From assembly GCF_001509585.1 (NCBI RefSeq), contig NZ_LNCI01000002.1:248001-312000 (forward strand): a stretch of 64,000 nucleotides of DNA. Reading direction: 5' to 3'. Shown piece after piece: positions 56,287 to 64,000 of this stretch. The notes under the pieces are model-generated. The model saw only the letters and a list, made by a program, of their open reading frames with translations, made no database searches and was not told where the DNA came from. This DNA is from Tropicimonas marinistellae. GTDB taxonomy: Bacteria; Pseudomonadota; Alphaproteobacteria; Rhodobacterales; Rhodobacteraceae. Each line of letters opens with the position of its first letter. Within the stretch, counting starts at the first letter, position 1. Position numbers and translations under genes: made by a program.

Positions 56287-58362
56287 ATGACCCAGAATGC
56301 TCCGGTTAGGGTGGGCCACGACGGCGATATCGCCTGGGTGACCATCGACAACCCGCCCGTCAACGCCACCTCCACCCCCGTCCGGGCGGGGCTGGCGCGT
56401 GCCGTGGAAGAGGTCCGGGGCGCTCGCGTGGCGATTTTGGCTTGCGCAGGCCGGACCTTCGTGGCGGGCGGTGATATGTCGGAGTTCGACGCTGCGCCAG
56501 TGGAACCGCATCTGCCGGATGTGGTTCAGGCGATCGAGGATTCCGAGGGGCCGTTCCTGGCGCTTCTGCACGGCAATGTGCTGGGAGGCGGGCTTGAGAT
56601 CGCCATGGCGTGCGCCTGGCGGATCGCGGCGCCGCGCACCGGTTTCGGCCTGCCGGAAGTCAATGTTGGCTTGATCCCCGGTGCAGGTGGCTCGCAACGC
56701 CTGCCGCGACTGATCGGAATGGAGCCTTCCATCGACATTGCCTGCTCGGGCAAGATCGTGAAGGCGGAGGAGATGTTGGCGCTTGGCGGTGTCGACCTCG
56801 TCACCGGAGAGGAGTTGGCGGCGGCTGCGCGGGACTTCGTTGCCAACCTGCCCGACCGTCCACTGGCGGTCAGTCAGCGCCCGCTGATGGCGTACTCGGC
56901 GGAGATGATAGCAGAGAAACGGGGGGAGTTGGCCAAGCGTGCCCGCGGCCAGACCGCTCCGTTGGATAACCTGGACGCCCTTCAGATGGCGATCCGACCG
57001 TTTTCCGAGGCGCAACCAATTGAACGTGCCAAGCACCTGGAACTGCGCCAATCTCCGCAATCCAGAGCGCTCCGCCACGCCTTCTTTGCGGAACGCGACG
57101 TCGCCCGTCCAAAGGCCATCGAAGGTGCAGACGCGCGCGCCATCGAAAATGTGGTGGTTGTCGGTGGCGGATTGATGGGTGCCGGCATCGCAACGGCGAT
57201 GCTGAATGCGGGAATGCGGGTGACAATTCTGGAACGTAGCGTCGAAGAGGCTGCAGCGGCGCAGGGGCGCGTCGACGGCCTGGTCAAAGGGGCGCTTGCC
57301 CGAGGCAAGGCAACCAAGGAACAAGTTGCGGAGCGGCTCTCTCGCTTCCGGGCCAGTGACGATTTCGGCCGTGCGGAAAATGCCGACGTTGCCATTGAAG
57401 CGGTGTTCGAGGACCTCGACGTCAAGCGGGATGTCTTTGCGAGACTAGACGCGGTGGCGGGACGCGAATGCCTGCTCGCCACCAATACGTCCTACCTTGA
57501 CCCTCGGCAGATCTTTGAAGGGGTGTCCAGACCGGAGCGCTGCCTCGGACTGCATTTCTTCAGTCCCGCACACGTGATGAAACTGCTGGAAATCGTCCGT
57601 TGCCCCGACACCGCGCCGGAGGTGGTCGCCACCGGGTTCGCGCTCGGCAAACGGCTTCGGAAGGTCTCGGTCCTTTCCGGTATCTGTGACGGGTTTATCG
57701 GTAACCGGATGCTTGCCGCTTACCGGCGCGAAGCAGACTACCTGCTGGCCGACGGTGCGCTTCCCTACCAGGTCGACGCCGCAATGCGCGCCTTCGGTAT
57801 GCCCATGGGACCCTATGAATTGGGAGACCTAACCGGGCTGCAGATCGCCTGGGCCAATCGCAAACGCCAGGCCGCGACGCGAAGCCCTCACGAACGGTAC
57901 GTCGAGATAGCCGACCGGTTGTGCGCGATGGAACGGTTTGGGCAGCGCGTTGGGAAGGGTTGGTACCTTTACGAGGATGGGAGTCGCAAGCCGCAACGGG
58001 ACACCGCGATCGAGGCCTTGATCGAAGCCTATTCGGCCGAGGTCGGCATCACTCGGCGGCGTTTCACCGCGGACGAAATCTCCTCGCGCCTAACGGCTGT
58101 TCTGGCCAACGAAGGTGCGCGGATCGTCGAGGAAGGTATCGCCGAGAGCGACGCCGCCGTCGACGTGGTCAAGCTGCATGGCTACGGCTTCCCGCGCTGG
58201 CGGGGCGGGCCGATGCACCATGCCAACGAGATGGGCTGGGACGAGACAGCCCGGGTCATGCGGGAGGTCGCGGCAGAAAGCCCGGGCTCCTGGACGCTGG
58301 CGGAACGGTTGGAAGACCGGGATCAGCACGACTCCAACAATCGCGTCTCGAACTCCGACTAA
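56287..58362 (+). CDS. Fused enoyl-CoA hydratase / 3-hydroxyacyl-CoA dehydrogenase (PaaF-PaaH type)
   Basis: A 691-residue two-domain beta-oxidation enzyme. The N-terminal crotonase domain has ILACAGRTFVAGGDMSEF and LHGNVLGGGLEIAMACAW, with LIPGAGGSQRLPRLIG. The dehydrogenase domain starts near residue 295 with the Rossmann motif VVVGGGLMGAGIATAMLNAG, then GLHFFSPAHVMKLLEIV (catalytic His) and DGFIGNRMLAAYRREADYLL. It would convert 2,3-dehydroadipyl-CoA through 3-hydroxyadipyl-CoA to 3-oxoadipyl-CoA, replacing separate PaaF and PaaH. A second PaaF or PaaH is not seen. ATG 56287 is preceded by AAGGAAAATCCC. Confidence 0.93.
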   Translation: MTQNAPVRVGHDGDIAWVTIDNPPVNATSTPVRAGLARAVEEVRGARVAILACAGRTFVAGGDMSEFDAAPVEPHLPDVVQAIEDSEGPFLALLHGNVLGGGLEIAMACAWRIAAPRTGFGLPEVNVGLIPGAGGSQRLPRLIGMEPSIDIACSGKIVKAEEMLALGGVDLVTGEELAAAARDFVANLPDRPLAVSQRPLMAYSAEMIAEKRGELAKRARGQTAPLDNLDALQMAIRPFSEAQPIERAKHLELRQSPQSRALRHAFFAERDVARPKAIEGADARAIENVVVVGGGLMGAGIATAMLNAGMRVTILERSVEEAAAAQGRVDGLVKGALARGKATKEQVAERLSRFRASDDFGRAENADVAIEAVFEDLDVKRDVFARLDAVAGRECLLATNTSYLDPRQIFEGVSRPERCLGLHFFSPAHVMKLLEIVRCPDTAPEVVATGFALGKRLRKVSVLSGICDGFIGNRMLAAYRREADYLLADGALPYQVDAAMRAFGMPMGPYELGDLTGLQIAWANRKRQAATRSPHERYVEIADRLCAMERFGQRVGKGWYLYEDGSRKPQRDTAIEALIEAYSAEVGITRRRFTADEISSRLTAVLANEGARIVEEGIAESDAAVDVVKLHGYGFPRWRGGPMHHANEMGWDETARVMREVAAESPGSWTLAERLEDRDQHDSNNRVSNSD

Positions 58363-58409
58363 CACGAGCTCGCTTCGTGCGAAATGATTGCCATACCAGG
58401 GAGGAACAC

Positions 58410-59432
58410 ATGGCTAAGTTCACCAAACTCGGCGCGCTGCTGGCCAGCGCCGCTCTTGCTCTTTCTGGGAGCGCCGCCCTTGCCGCCGACTACACGCTGA
58501 CGATTTCCAGTTGGGCGCCGCCGACACACAACATCAACGCCAAGATGTGGCCCAAGTTCATCGAGATGGTCGAAGAGGCAACCGACGGCAAAGTCACCGC
58601 TGAACTCAAGCTGGGCCTGGCCCCGCCGCCGGCACAGATGGACCTGGTGATGGATGGCGCGGCCGACGCGTCCATCATCTTCCACGGCTACCAGGCCGGG
58701 CGTTTCGTCACGACCAAACTGATCGAGTTGCCTGGCTTCGAAGGCTCGGCGGAGGACGCCTCGGTCGCTTATTGGCGCGCCTATGACGAGTTCCTGAAGA
58801 ACGCCGATGAGCACCGCGGCGTGAAGGTGATCGCGCTGCACACGCATGGACCCGCACAACTGCATACAGCCGATCCGATTGAAAACCTCGACCAGATCTC
58901 CGGCCTGAAGCTGCGTATCCCCGGAGGGGTTGGCGGCGACGTGGGGGGCGCGCTCGGCGCGACCGGTATCCAGGTGCCGGCGACCAAGGTCTACGAAACG
59001 CTTGCCTCCAAGGCCGCCGACGGAGTCGTGATGCCGATCGACTCGCGCAAGGGTTTCAAGCTAACCGAGGTCGCGCCGCACATGTACGAAATGCCGGGCG
59101 GATTCTACCGCGGTTCCTTCGCCATGATCATGAACGAGGACATCCTGGCCGACTTGCCAGAGGACCTTCAGCAGGTGCTCGAAGAAAAAGTCTTCGGCGA
59201 GCCGTTCTCGCGCGAGCTTGGCAAGATCTGGGACGCCGGTGACGTTGAGAGCATCGGGGTCACCGAGGGGACCGAGGGGAATTCCATCACCGTCGCCTCC
59301 GATGCCGACCAGGCTGCGTTTGCCGAGGTCGCCGGCAGTGTCGTTTCCGCCGTGCTGGAAGAAGTGGCCGCGACCGGTGTCGATGCGCAGGCCGCCTACG
59401 ACATGATCAAGTCAGAAATGTCCGGGATGTGA
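58410..59432 (+). CDS. TRAP transporter substrate-binding protein DctP (paa locus)
   Basis: A 340-residue periplasmic binding protein with a signal peptide (residues 1-27, ending AALAA). Mature start DYTLTISSWAPPTHNINAKM. The Arg for substrate carboxylate binding is in ISGLKLRIPGGVGGDVGG, and LASKAADGVVMPIDSRKGFK is the later pocket. It lies inside the paa locus and may capture phenylacetate or a related aromatic acid. Start ATG 58410 with GGGAGGAA. A perfect hairpin follows the stop. Confidence 0.92.
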   Translation: MAKFTKLGALLASAALALSGSAALAADYTLTISSWAPPTHNINAKMWPKFIEMVEEATDGKVTAELKLGLAPPPAQMDLVMDGAADASIIFHGYQAGRFVTTKLIELPGFEGSAEDASVAYWRAYDEFLKNADEHRGVKVIALHTHGPAQLHTADPIENLDQISGLKLRIPGGVGGDVGGALGATGIQVPATKVYETLASKAADGVVMPIDSRKGFKLTEVAPHMYEMPGGFYRGSFAMIMNEDILADLPEDLQQVLEEKVFGEPFSRELGKIWDAGDVESIGVTEGTEGNSITVASDADQAAFAEVAGSVVSAVLEEVAATGVDAQAAYDMIKSEMSGM

Positions 59433-59440
59433 TGCTGACG

Positions 59441-59467
59441 CGGACCGGCGCCCCGTGCGCCGGTCCG
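59441..59467 (+). terminator. Intercistronic hairpin between dctP and dctQ
   Basis: CGGACCGGCGC (59441-59451) pairs perfectly with GCGCCGGTCCG (59457-59467) over a five-base loop, nine bases after the dctP stop codon. It lacks a T-run. As in the sugar-acid TRAP operon, it should raise binding-protein mRNA over permease mRNA. Confidence 0.7.
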
Positions 59468-59498
59468 ACCATCCGGGGGTAGGGGAGGAGCCAGTCCC

Positions 59499-60002
59499 AT
59501 GAAAGCACTCATCGATGTCGGGCGGATTGCCAGCAAGGCGCCGGTCTACCTTGCTTGCGTCGCGCTGTTCATTCTGATGGTTATGACATTTTGCGATGTC
59601 ATTTTGCGGTCGACGTTCAACGCGCCAATCGAGGCCGCGACGGAGCTGACGCGCATTCTTATGGCGATCATGGTATTCTCCGTCCTGCCGGTCGTTTCCG
59701 GCCATGGCAGCCACATCTCCGTCGACCTGACAGACCCCTGGTTCGACTACATGCGCCTGCACAACATCCGCGATGGGCTGGTGTGTGTCGTGTCGGGCGT
59801 CATGCTGTGGTGGCCGGTGCAGCGCGTCTGGGTGCTGGCCGAACGCGCACGCGACTATGGCGACGTCACCGAATACCTGTCGATCCCGCAGTTCTATGTA
59901 GGCTGGTTCATCGCCGGATCGACCGCTGTCACTGCCGTCATCCTGATCCTGACCGGCGTGATCTATTTTGTTTCCCCCAAGCTTCTGGAGAACCGCACAT
60001 GA
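59499..60002 (+). CDS. TRAP transporter small permease DctQ
   Basis: A 167-residue membrane protein with four helices (residues about 15-35, 50-70, 90-110 and 130-155). The DctQ signature FNAPIEAATELTRILMAIMV carries the conserved Glu. It is the small permease subunit paired with DctM. ATG 59499 with GGGGAGGAGCC upstream. Its stop codon overlaps the dctM start (ATGA). Confidence 0.9.
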   Translation: MKALIDVGRIASKAPVYLACVALFILMVMTFCDVILRSTFNAPIEAATELTRILMAIMVFSVLPVVSGHGSHISVDLTDPWFDYMRLHNIRDGLVCVVSGVMLWWPVQRVWVLAERARDYGDVTEYLSIPQFYVGWFIAGSTAVTAVILILTGVIYFVSPKLLENRT

Positions 60003-61351
60003 CTGCGGCTCTGATCGGTTTCGCCATCGTTCTCGTTCTGGTTCTTGTCCGCATGCCAATCGTCTTTGCGATGGGGTTGGTCGGCACGCTGGGCTTTGCT
60101 TACGAACGTGGCGGTTCGATGTTCGACGAACGCGGTATGAAGGCCGCCATGTCGATGGTCGGTCGCCAGATCATGGATACGGCGCAGGACTATGGCCTGT
60201 CGGTCGTGCCGCTGTTCATCCTCATGGGGCTATTCGTGAACAAGGGTGGCCTCGCAAAGGAGCTATACGCCGTTTCCAATGCCTTTCTCGGCCACATGCG
60301 CGGTGGCATAGCCATGGCGACAGTTGCGGCCTGTGGCGGCTTCAGTGCTATCTGCGGCTCCTCGCTCGCCACCGCGGCGACCATGTCCAAGGTCGCGATG
60401 CCCGAGATGCGCCGCTACGGCTACGCGGATTCGCTTTCCACCGCCTCAATCGCCGCCGGAGGCACGCTTGGCATTCTGATACCACCCTCGGTGATCCTGG
60501 TGATCTACGGTTTGCTGACCGAAACCTCCATCGGCAAGCTCTTCATGGCCGGGATCATTCCAGGCATCCTCGGCATCCTATTCTACCTGCTGGCCGTGCG
60601 ATGGACCGTCTGGCGCAAACCGGAAAGCGGTCCTGCAGGAGAAAAGCACGGCTGGGGCGAGCGGCTCTCCGCGCTGCGCTCGGTCTGGGCGGTACTGCTG
60701 CTTTTCTTCTTGGTGATCGGTGGGCTCTACGGCGCCTTCGACTTCGCGCCGCTTAACCTCACCTTCTCACCCACCGAAGCCGCAGGCATGGGGGCAATGG
60801 GTGCCTTCCTGATCGCGCTCTCCCGCGGTGGGCTGACCCTTGCCTCCACCTTCGAGGTGCTGAAGGAAACCGCCCTCACGGCCGCCGCGCTCTTCGCGGT
60901 GTTGATCGGGGCGCAGATCTTCTCGAATTTCGTCAACCTCGCAGGCCTGCCGGAAGCGCTGATCGCCATGGTCACTGCCTATGAGGTGCAACCCTTCGTG
61001 GTCATCCTGATGATCCTCGGCATCTACATCATCCTCGGCTGCGTTTTCGAAAGCCTCTCGATGCTGCTGCTTACCGTGCCGATCTTCTTCCCGCTGGTGA
61101 CCTCGCTCGGCTATGACCCGATCTGGTTCGGCATCGTCGTCGTGGTGGTCACTGAGATCTCGCTCATCACCCCGCCGGTCGGCCTGAATGTCTTCATCCT
61201 ACGCGGCGTGGTCGGCAATGTTTCCACCGGCACGATCTTCCGTGGTGTGACGCCTTTCTGGATCGCCGACATATTCCGCCTGGCGCTGATCGTGCTCGTG
61301 CCGATCGTGGTGCTGTTCCTTCCCAACCAGATGGGCGCGATGGGGCACTGA
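59999..61351 (+). CDS. TRAP transporter large permease DctM
   Basis: A 450-residue permease with about 12 helices. Family blocks: VVPLFILMGLFVNKGGLAKE, GGFSAICGSSLATAATMSKV, GTLGILIPPSVILVIYGLLT and SLITPPVGLNVFILRGVVGN. An extra hydrophilic loop of about 25 residues (WRKPESGPAGEKHGWGERLS) lies in the middle. It starts inside the dctQ stop and its own stop codon overlaps the P450 start (TGATG), tying transport to the P450 gene. Confidence 0.94.
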   Translation: MTAALIGFAIVLVLVLVRMPIVFAMGLVGTLGFAYERGGSMFDERGMKAAMSMVGRQIMDTAQDYGLSVVPLFILMGLFVNKGGLAKELYAVSNAFLGHMRGGIAMATVAACGGFSAICGSSLATAATMSKVAMPEMRRYGYADSLSTASIAAGGTLGILIPPSVILVIYGLLTETSIGKLFMAGIIPGILGILFYLLAVRWTVWRKPESGPAGEKHGWGERLSALRSVWAVLLLFFLVIGGLYGAFDFAPLNLTFSPTEAAGMGAMGAFLIALSRGGLTLASTFEVLKETALTAAALFAVLIGAQIFSNFVNLAGLPEALIAMVTAYEVQPFVVILMILGIYIILGCVFESLSMLLLTVPIFFPLVTSLGYDPIWFGIVVVVVTEISLITPPVGLNVFILRGVVGNVSTGTIFRGVTPFWIADIFRLALIVLVPIVVLFLPNQMGAMGH

Positions 61352-62541
61352 TGTTCAGCTTGACCGACCTCCCCGAGGGTTTCCACCAAAACCCCTGGCC
61401 GACCTACCGCGCGTTGCGCGAAGACGCCCCTGTGTGTTGGCAGGCGGACGGGTCGGCGGTGCTGTCGCGCTATGCGGATCTGGATCGGGTCTACCGAGAC
61501 ACCGAGACATTCATTTCCGACAAGAAAGCCGTCTTCGGCCCGAAATACGGGCAAGGCACACCGCTCTACGAACATCACACCACCAGCCTCGTTTTCAATG
61601 ACAACCCGCTGCATGGTCGGGTGCGCAAGGTGATGGTGGGGGCATTGAACCCCCGGGCGCTGGCACAGATGGAACCGGGGCTCGTGGCGTTGGTGGATCG
61701 ACTTCTGGACGACATGGCGGGCGAGCTCGAAGTCGACCTAATCGAGGCCTATGCCGGCGCGATCCCCATCGAAGTTATTGGCAACTTGTTGGGAATCCCG
61801 CGCGACCTCCGCGAACCCCTTCGCGATTGGTCGCTGGCGATCCTCGGTGCGCTGGAACCGCAACTGACTCCCCAACAGGAAGCGCGCGGCAACCAGTCGG
61901 TGACCGAGTTCAAGTCCTTCCTGAGGGACATCATCGAGGATCGTCGTCTGAACCCCGGCGATCCGGAGACCGACGTCCTGACCCGCCTGATCCAATCGGA
62001 CGTGGAAGGCGGTTTGAGCGAGGCGGAACTCTATCAGAACTGTATCTTCATCCTGAACGCCGGACATGAGACCACGACCAACCTGATCGGCAATGCCCTG
62101 GCACTTCTGGATGCCAACCGCATGGCCCGTGCCAGCTTGCTCGAGACCCCAAGGCTGATCGTCACCGCGGTGGACGAGTGCCTTCGTCTGGAAAGCCCCA
62201 ACCAGTTCGGCAACCGGTTGACGACGCAGGACGTGGAGCTGCACGGGGAAACGATCCCCGCCGGCACGGACCTGCACCTGTGCATCGGCGCCGCCAACCG
62301 CGATCCCGAGCAATTCGAGGCGCCTGACGAGCTTCGGCTAGATCGCCGCCCGAACAAGCACCTCGCCTTCGCCGGCGGCGCCCACACCTGCGTGGGGCTC
62401 ACACTGGCGCGCATGGAAGGGCGCATTGCCGTTGGCCGTTTCCTTGAACGCTATCCCGACTATGCCCTGGCGCACGGCGCCAAACTGGGTGGGCGCGTCC
62501 GCTTTCGCGGCTACGCGCGATTGCCCGCATATCTCTCCTGA
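61351..62541 (+). CDS. Cytochrome P450
   Basis: A 396-residue soluble bacterial P450. The oxygen-binding I-helix is FILNAGHETTTNLI, the K-helix ExxR is in DECLRLESPNQFGNR and the heme-thiolate loop is FAGGAHTCVGLTLARME with the axial Cys. It is probably a hydroxylase and needs a separate ferredoxin and reductase, which are not adjacent. ATG 61351 overlaps the dctM stop, and paaZ starts 22 bases after it. Its place between a TRAP permease and paaZ suggests it modifies an imported aromatic acid before the paa pathway, but this is inference. Confidence 0.92.
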   Translation: MFSLTDLPEGFHQNPWPTYRALREDAPVCWQADGSAVLSRYADLDRVYRDTETFISDKKAVFGPKYGQGTPLYEHHTTSLVFNDNPLHGRVRKVMVGALNPRALAQMEPGLVALVDRLLDDMAGELEVDLIEAYAGAIPIEVIGNLLGIPRDLREPLRDWSLAILGALEPQLTPQQEARGNQSVTEFKSFLRDIIEDRRLNPGDPETDVLTRLIQSDVEGGLSEAELYQNCIFILNAGHETTTNLIGNALALLDANRMARASLLETPRLIVTAVDECLRLESPNQFGNRLTTQDVELHGETIPAGTDLHLCIGAANRDPEQFEAPDELRLDRRPNKHLAFAGGAHTCVGLTLARMEGRIAVGRFLERYPDYALAHGAKLGGRVRFRGYARLPAYLS

Positions 62542-62563
62542 GGCCCCGAACAGAGGACCAGAC

Positions 62564-64000
62564 ATGACCCTTCAACAGATCGACAGTTTTGCCGCCGGAG
62601 AATGGATCGCGCCCGGCGAGGGAGCCAGGCTTATCCACTCGGCGGTGACCGGCGAGGCGATGGCCGAGGCTGGTAACGACGCGCTCGACGTGCAGGCGAT
62701 GCTGGATTTCGCCCGCAACACAGGTGGACCGGCCCTCCGCGCCATGACTTTCCATGATCGTGCCCGCATGTTGAAGGCACTCGCGATGCATCTCAGCCAG
62801 CACAAGCAGGCGATGTACGACATCTCTTTTGCCACCGGGGCCACCCAGAAGGACCACCTGATCGACATCGATGGCGGCATTGGCACGATGTTCGTCTTTG
62901 CCTCCAAGGGGCGGCGCGAACTGCCCGATGCCCATGTCTATCTCGACGGAGACGTCGAGCAACTATCGCGCAACGGCACCTTCCTGGGCCAGCACATCTG
63001 TACGCCGATGCCCGGGGTCGCCGTCCATATCAATGCCTTCAACTTCCCGGTCTGGGGCATGCTGGAGAAGCTGGCGCCCACCCTGCTGGCTGGTGTCCCG
63101 GCGATCGTGAAGCCTGCCACCGCGTCTTGCTATGTGACCGAGCTCTGCGTGCGGCTTATGATCGACAGTGGCATCCTGCCCACTGGGGCCCTGCAACTTG
63201 TGTCGGGCGGCCTGGGCGACATGCTGGACCGGTTGACGTGCCAGGACGTAGTGAGCTTCACGGGCTCTGCCTGGACAGCGAACAAGCTCCGTTCCGCGCC
63301 GCATATTATCGAGAACTCGATCCATTTCGTGTCGGAGCAGGACAGCCTCAACGCCTCGATCCTTGGTATGGATGCCGAACCGGGCACACCCGAATTCGAC
63401 CTCTTCGTGAAAGAGGTGCACCGGGAGATGACCACCAAGGCCGGCCAGAAGTGCACCGCCATCCGCCGTATCATCGCGCCCGAAACACGGGTTCCGGCGT
63501 TGATCGAGGCGATTTCAGAGCGGTTGTCCAGGACGACCATCGGCGATCCTAGGCTGGAGACAACGGGCATGGGGGCGCTGGTTTCCAATAGCCAGAAGCA
63601 CGATGTGCTGTCCCAATCTGCCATTATCGGCTCCGAAGCCGAGCGTGTTTACGGGAACCCTGACGACTTCGACGTCGAGGGCGCGGATGCCGAGGCTGGC
63701 GCCTTTGTGCCGCCGATGCTCTTCCACTGCGCCAACCCTGACGCAGCCGAGCGGGTGCACGACACCGAGGCCTTCGGCCCCGTCAGCACCATCATGGGGT
63801 ATCGCGACACCGGCCACGCGGTAGAACTGGCCAACCGGGGCATGGGGTCGCTGGTGGCGTCCGTCGTTACCCGCGATCCAGCAATCGCGCGGGAGATCGC
63901 GCTTGGGTCCGCCGCTTTCCATGGCCGGCTCTACTTCAACAACCGCGACTCGATGAAGGAGAGCACCGGCCACGGATCGCCGCTGCCACACATGGTCCAC
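62564..64000 (+). CDS. paaZ: Phenylacetic acid degradation bifunctional protein PaaZ (N-terminal part, cut by window edge)
   Basis: The first 479 codons of a fused aldehyde dehydrogenase-hydratase; the C-terminal MaoC domain lies beyond position 64000. PaaZ hydrolyses the oxepin ring and oxidises the aldehyde. Visible aldehyde dehydrogenase motifs are HINAFNFPVWGMLEKLAPTL, the glycine loop SFTGSAWTANKLR, Glu in ENSIHFVSEQDSLNAS and the catalytic Cys in TTKAGQKCTAIRRIIAPE. ATG 62564 with AGAGGACCAG upstream. It begins 22 bases after the P450 stop, in the same operon. Confidence 0.94.
   Translation, partial: MTLQQIDSFAAGEWIAPGEGARLIHSAVTGEAMAEAGNDALDVQAMLDFARNTGGPALRAMTFHDRARMLKALAMHLSQHKQAMYDISFATGATQKDHLIDIDGGIGTMFVFASKGRRELPDAHVYLDGDVEQLSRNGTFLGQHICTPMPGVAVHINAFNFPVWGMLEKLAPTLLAGVPAIVKPATASCYVTELCVRLMIDSGILPTGALQLVSGGLGDMLDRLTCQDVVSFTGSAWTANKLRSAPHIIENSIHFVSEQDSLNASILGMDAEPGTPEFDLFVKEVHREMTTKAGQKCTAIRRIIAPETRVPALIEAISERLSRTTIGDPRLETTGMGALVSNSQKHDVLSQSAIIGSEAERVYGNPDDFDVEGADAEAGAFVPPMLFHCANPDAAERVHDTEAFGPVSTIMGYRDTGHAVELANRGMGSLVASVVTRDPAIAREIALGSAAFHGRLYFNNRDSMKESTGHGSPLPHMVH

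Noticed and set aside
1-64000. CRISPR array, tRNA, rRNA or replication origin
   Set aside because: No regularly spaced repeats, cloverleaf-like tRNA sequences, rRNA segments or DnaA-box clusters were seen on reading the window.

Overview
The window is high-GC DNA with tightly packed operons, frequent ATGA/GTGA start-stop overlaps, three TRAP dicarboxylate-type transporters, a phenylacetyl-CoA epoxidase (paa) locus and many LysR/GntR/TetR regulators. Gene content and style point to an alphaproteobacterium of the Rhodobacterales (Roseobacter group). This is inferred from gene families only; no rRNA or tRNA gene is visible.

Layout. 1-365: start of ugpB, running off the left edge. 612-864: an IS6-family transposase remnant with an internal deletion. 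1033-4153: a translationally coupled photolyase, DUF2256 zinc protein and ABC1 (UbiB-like) kinase. 4862-15933: a divergent sugar-acid locus. The minus arm holds enolase-superfamily protein, GntR regulator, second enolase-superfamily protein, SDR, glucuronate isomerase UxaC and RraA-like protein; the plus arm holds a TRAP transporter and a split UxaA/altronate-dehydratase-type hydro-lyase. 16460-22292: an OLD-like AAA ATPase, then a small stress-like cluster (DUF1476 zeta-like protein, DUF1127 protein, DUF2333 membrane protein) divergent from an ECF sigma/anti-sigma pair. 22300-22660: RNA-like hairpins, including a candidate small RNA.

22775-29638: an eight-gene Mrp-type cation/proton antiporter operon with an unusual domain arrangement. 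A NhaR-like LysR regulator (29639-30508) separates it from dabB-dabA (30607-34581), a proton-coupled inorganic-carbon uptake system. 34800-35145: a decayed thiamine-diphosphate enzyme. 35152-41492: a minus-strand operon of CoA-transferase, HMG-CoA-lyase-like enzyme, TRAP transporter and fumarylacetoacetase, facing a divergent LysR gene. 42516-45997: gamma-carbonic-anhydrase-like protein, maleylacetoacetate isomerase, Rieske protein, VOC protein and 4-hydroxyphenylpyruvate dioxygenase. This is tyrosine catabolism without a homogentisate dioxygenase in view. 46255-46905: a second, nearly full-length but decayed IS6-family transposase.

47112-64000: the phenylacetate locus. paaJ-paaA-B-C-D-E plus an extra PaaA-like subunit run on plus; paaG-paaI-paaK-paaR run on minus. 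A fused enoyl-CoA hydratase/3-hydroxyacyl-CoA dehydrogenase, a TRAP transporter, a cytochrome P450 and paaZ (cut by the right edge) follow on plus. Together they encode activation (PaaK), epoxidation (PaaABCDE), isomerisation (PaaG), ring opening (PaaZ) and beta-oxidation to acetyl-CoA and succinyl-CoA. Two near-identical palindromes (47062-47073 and 56225-56236) look like PaaR operators coordinating both arms.
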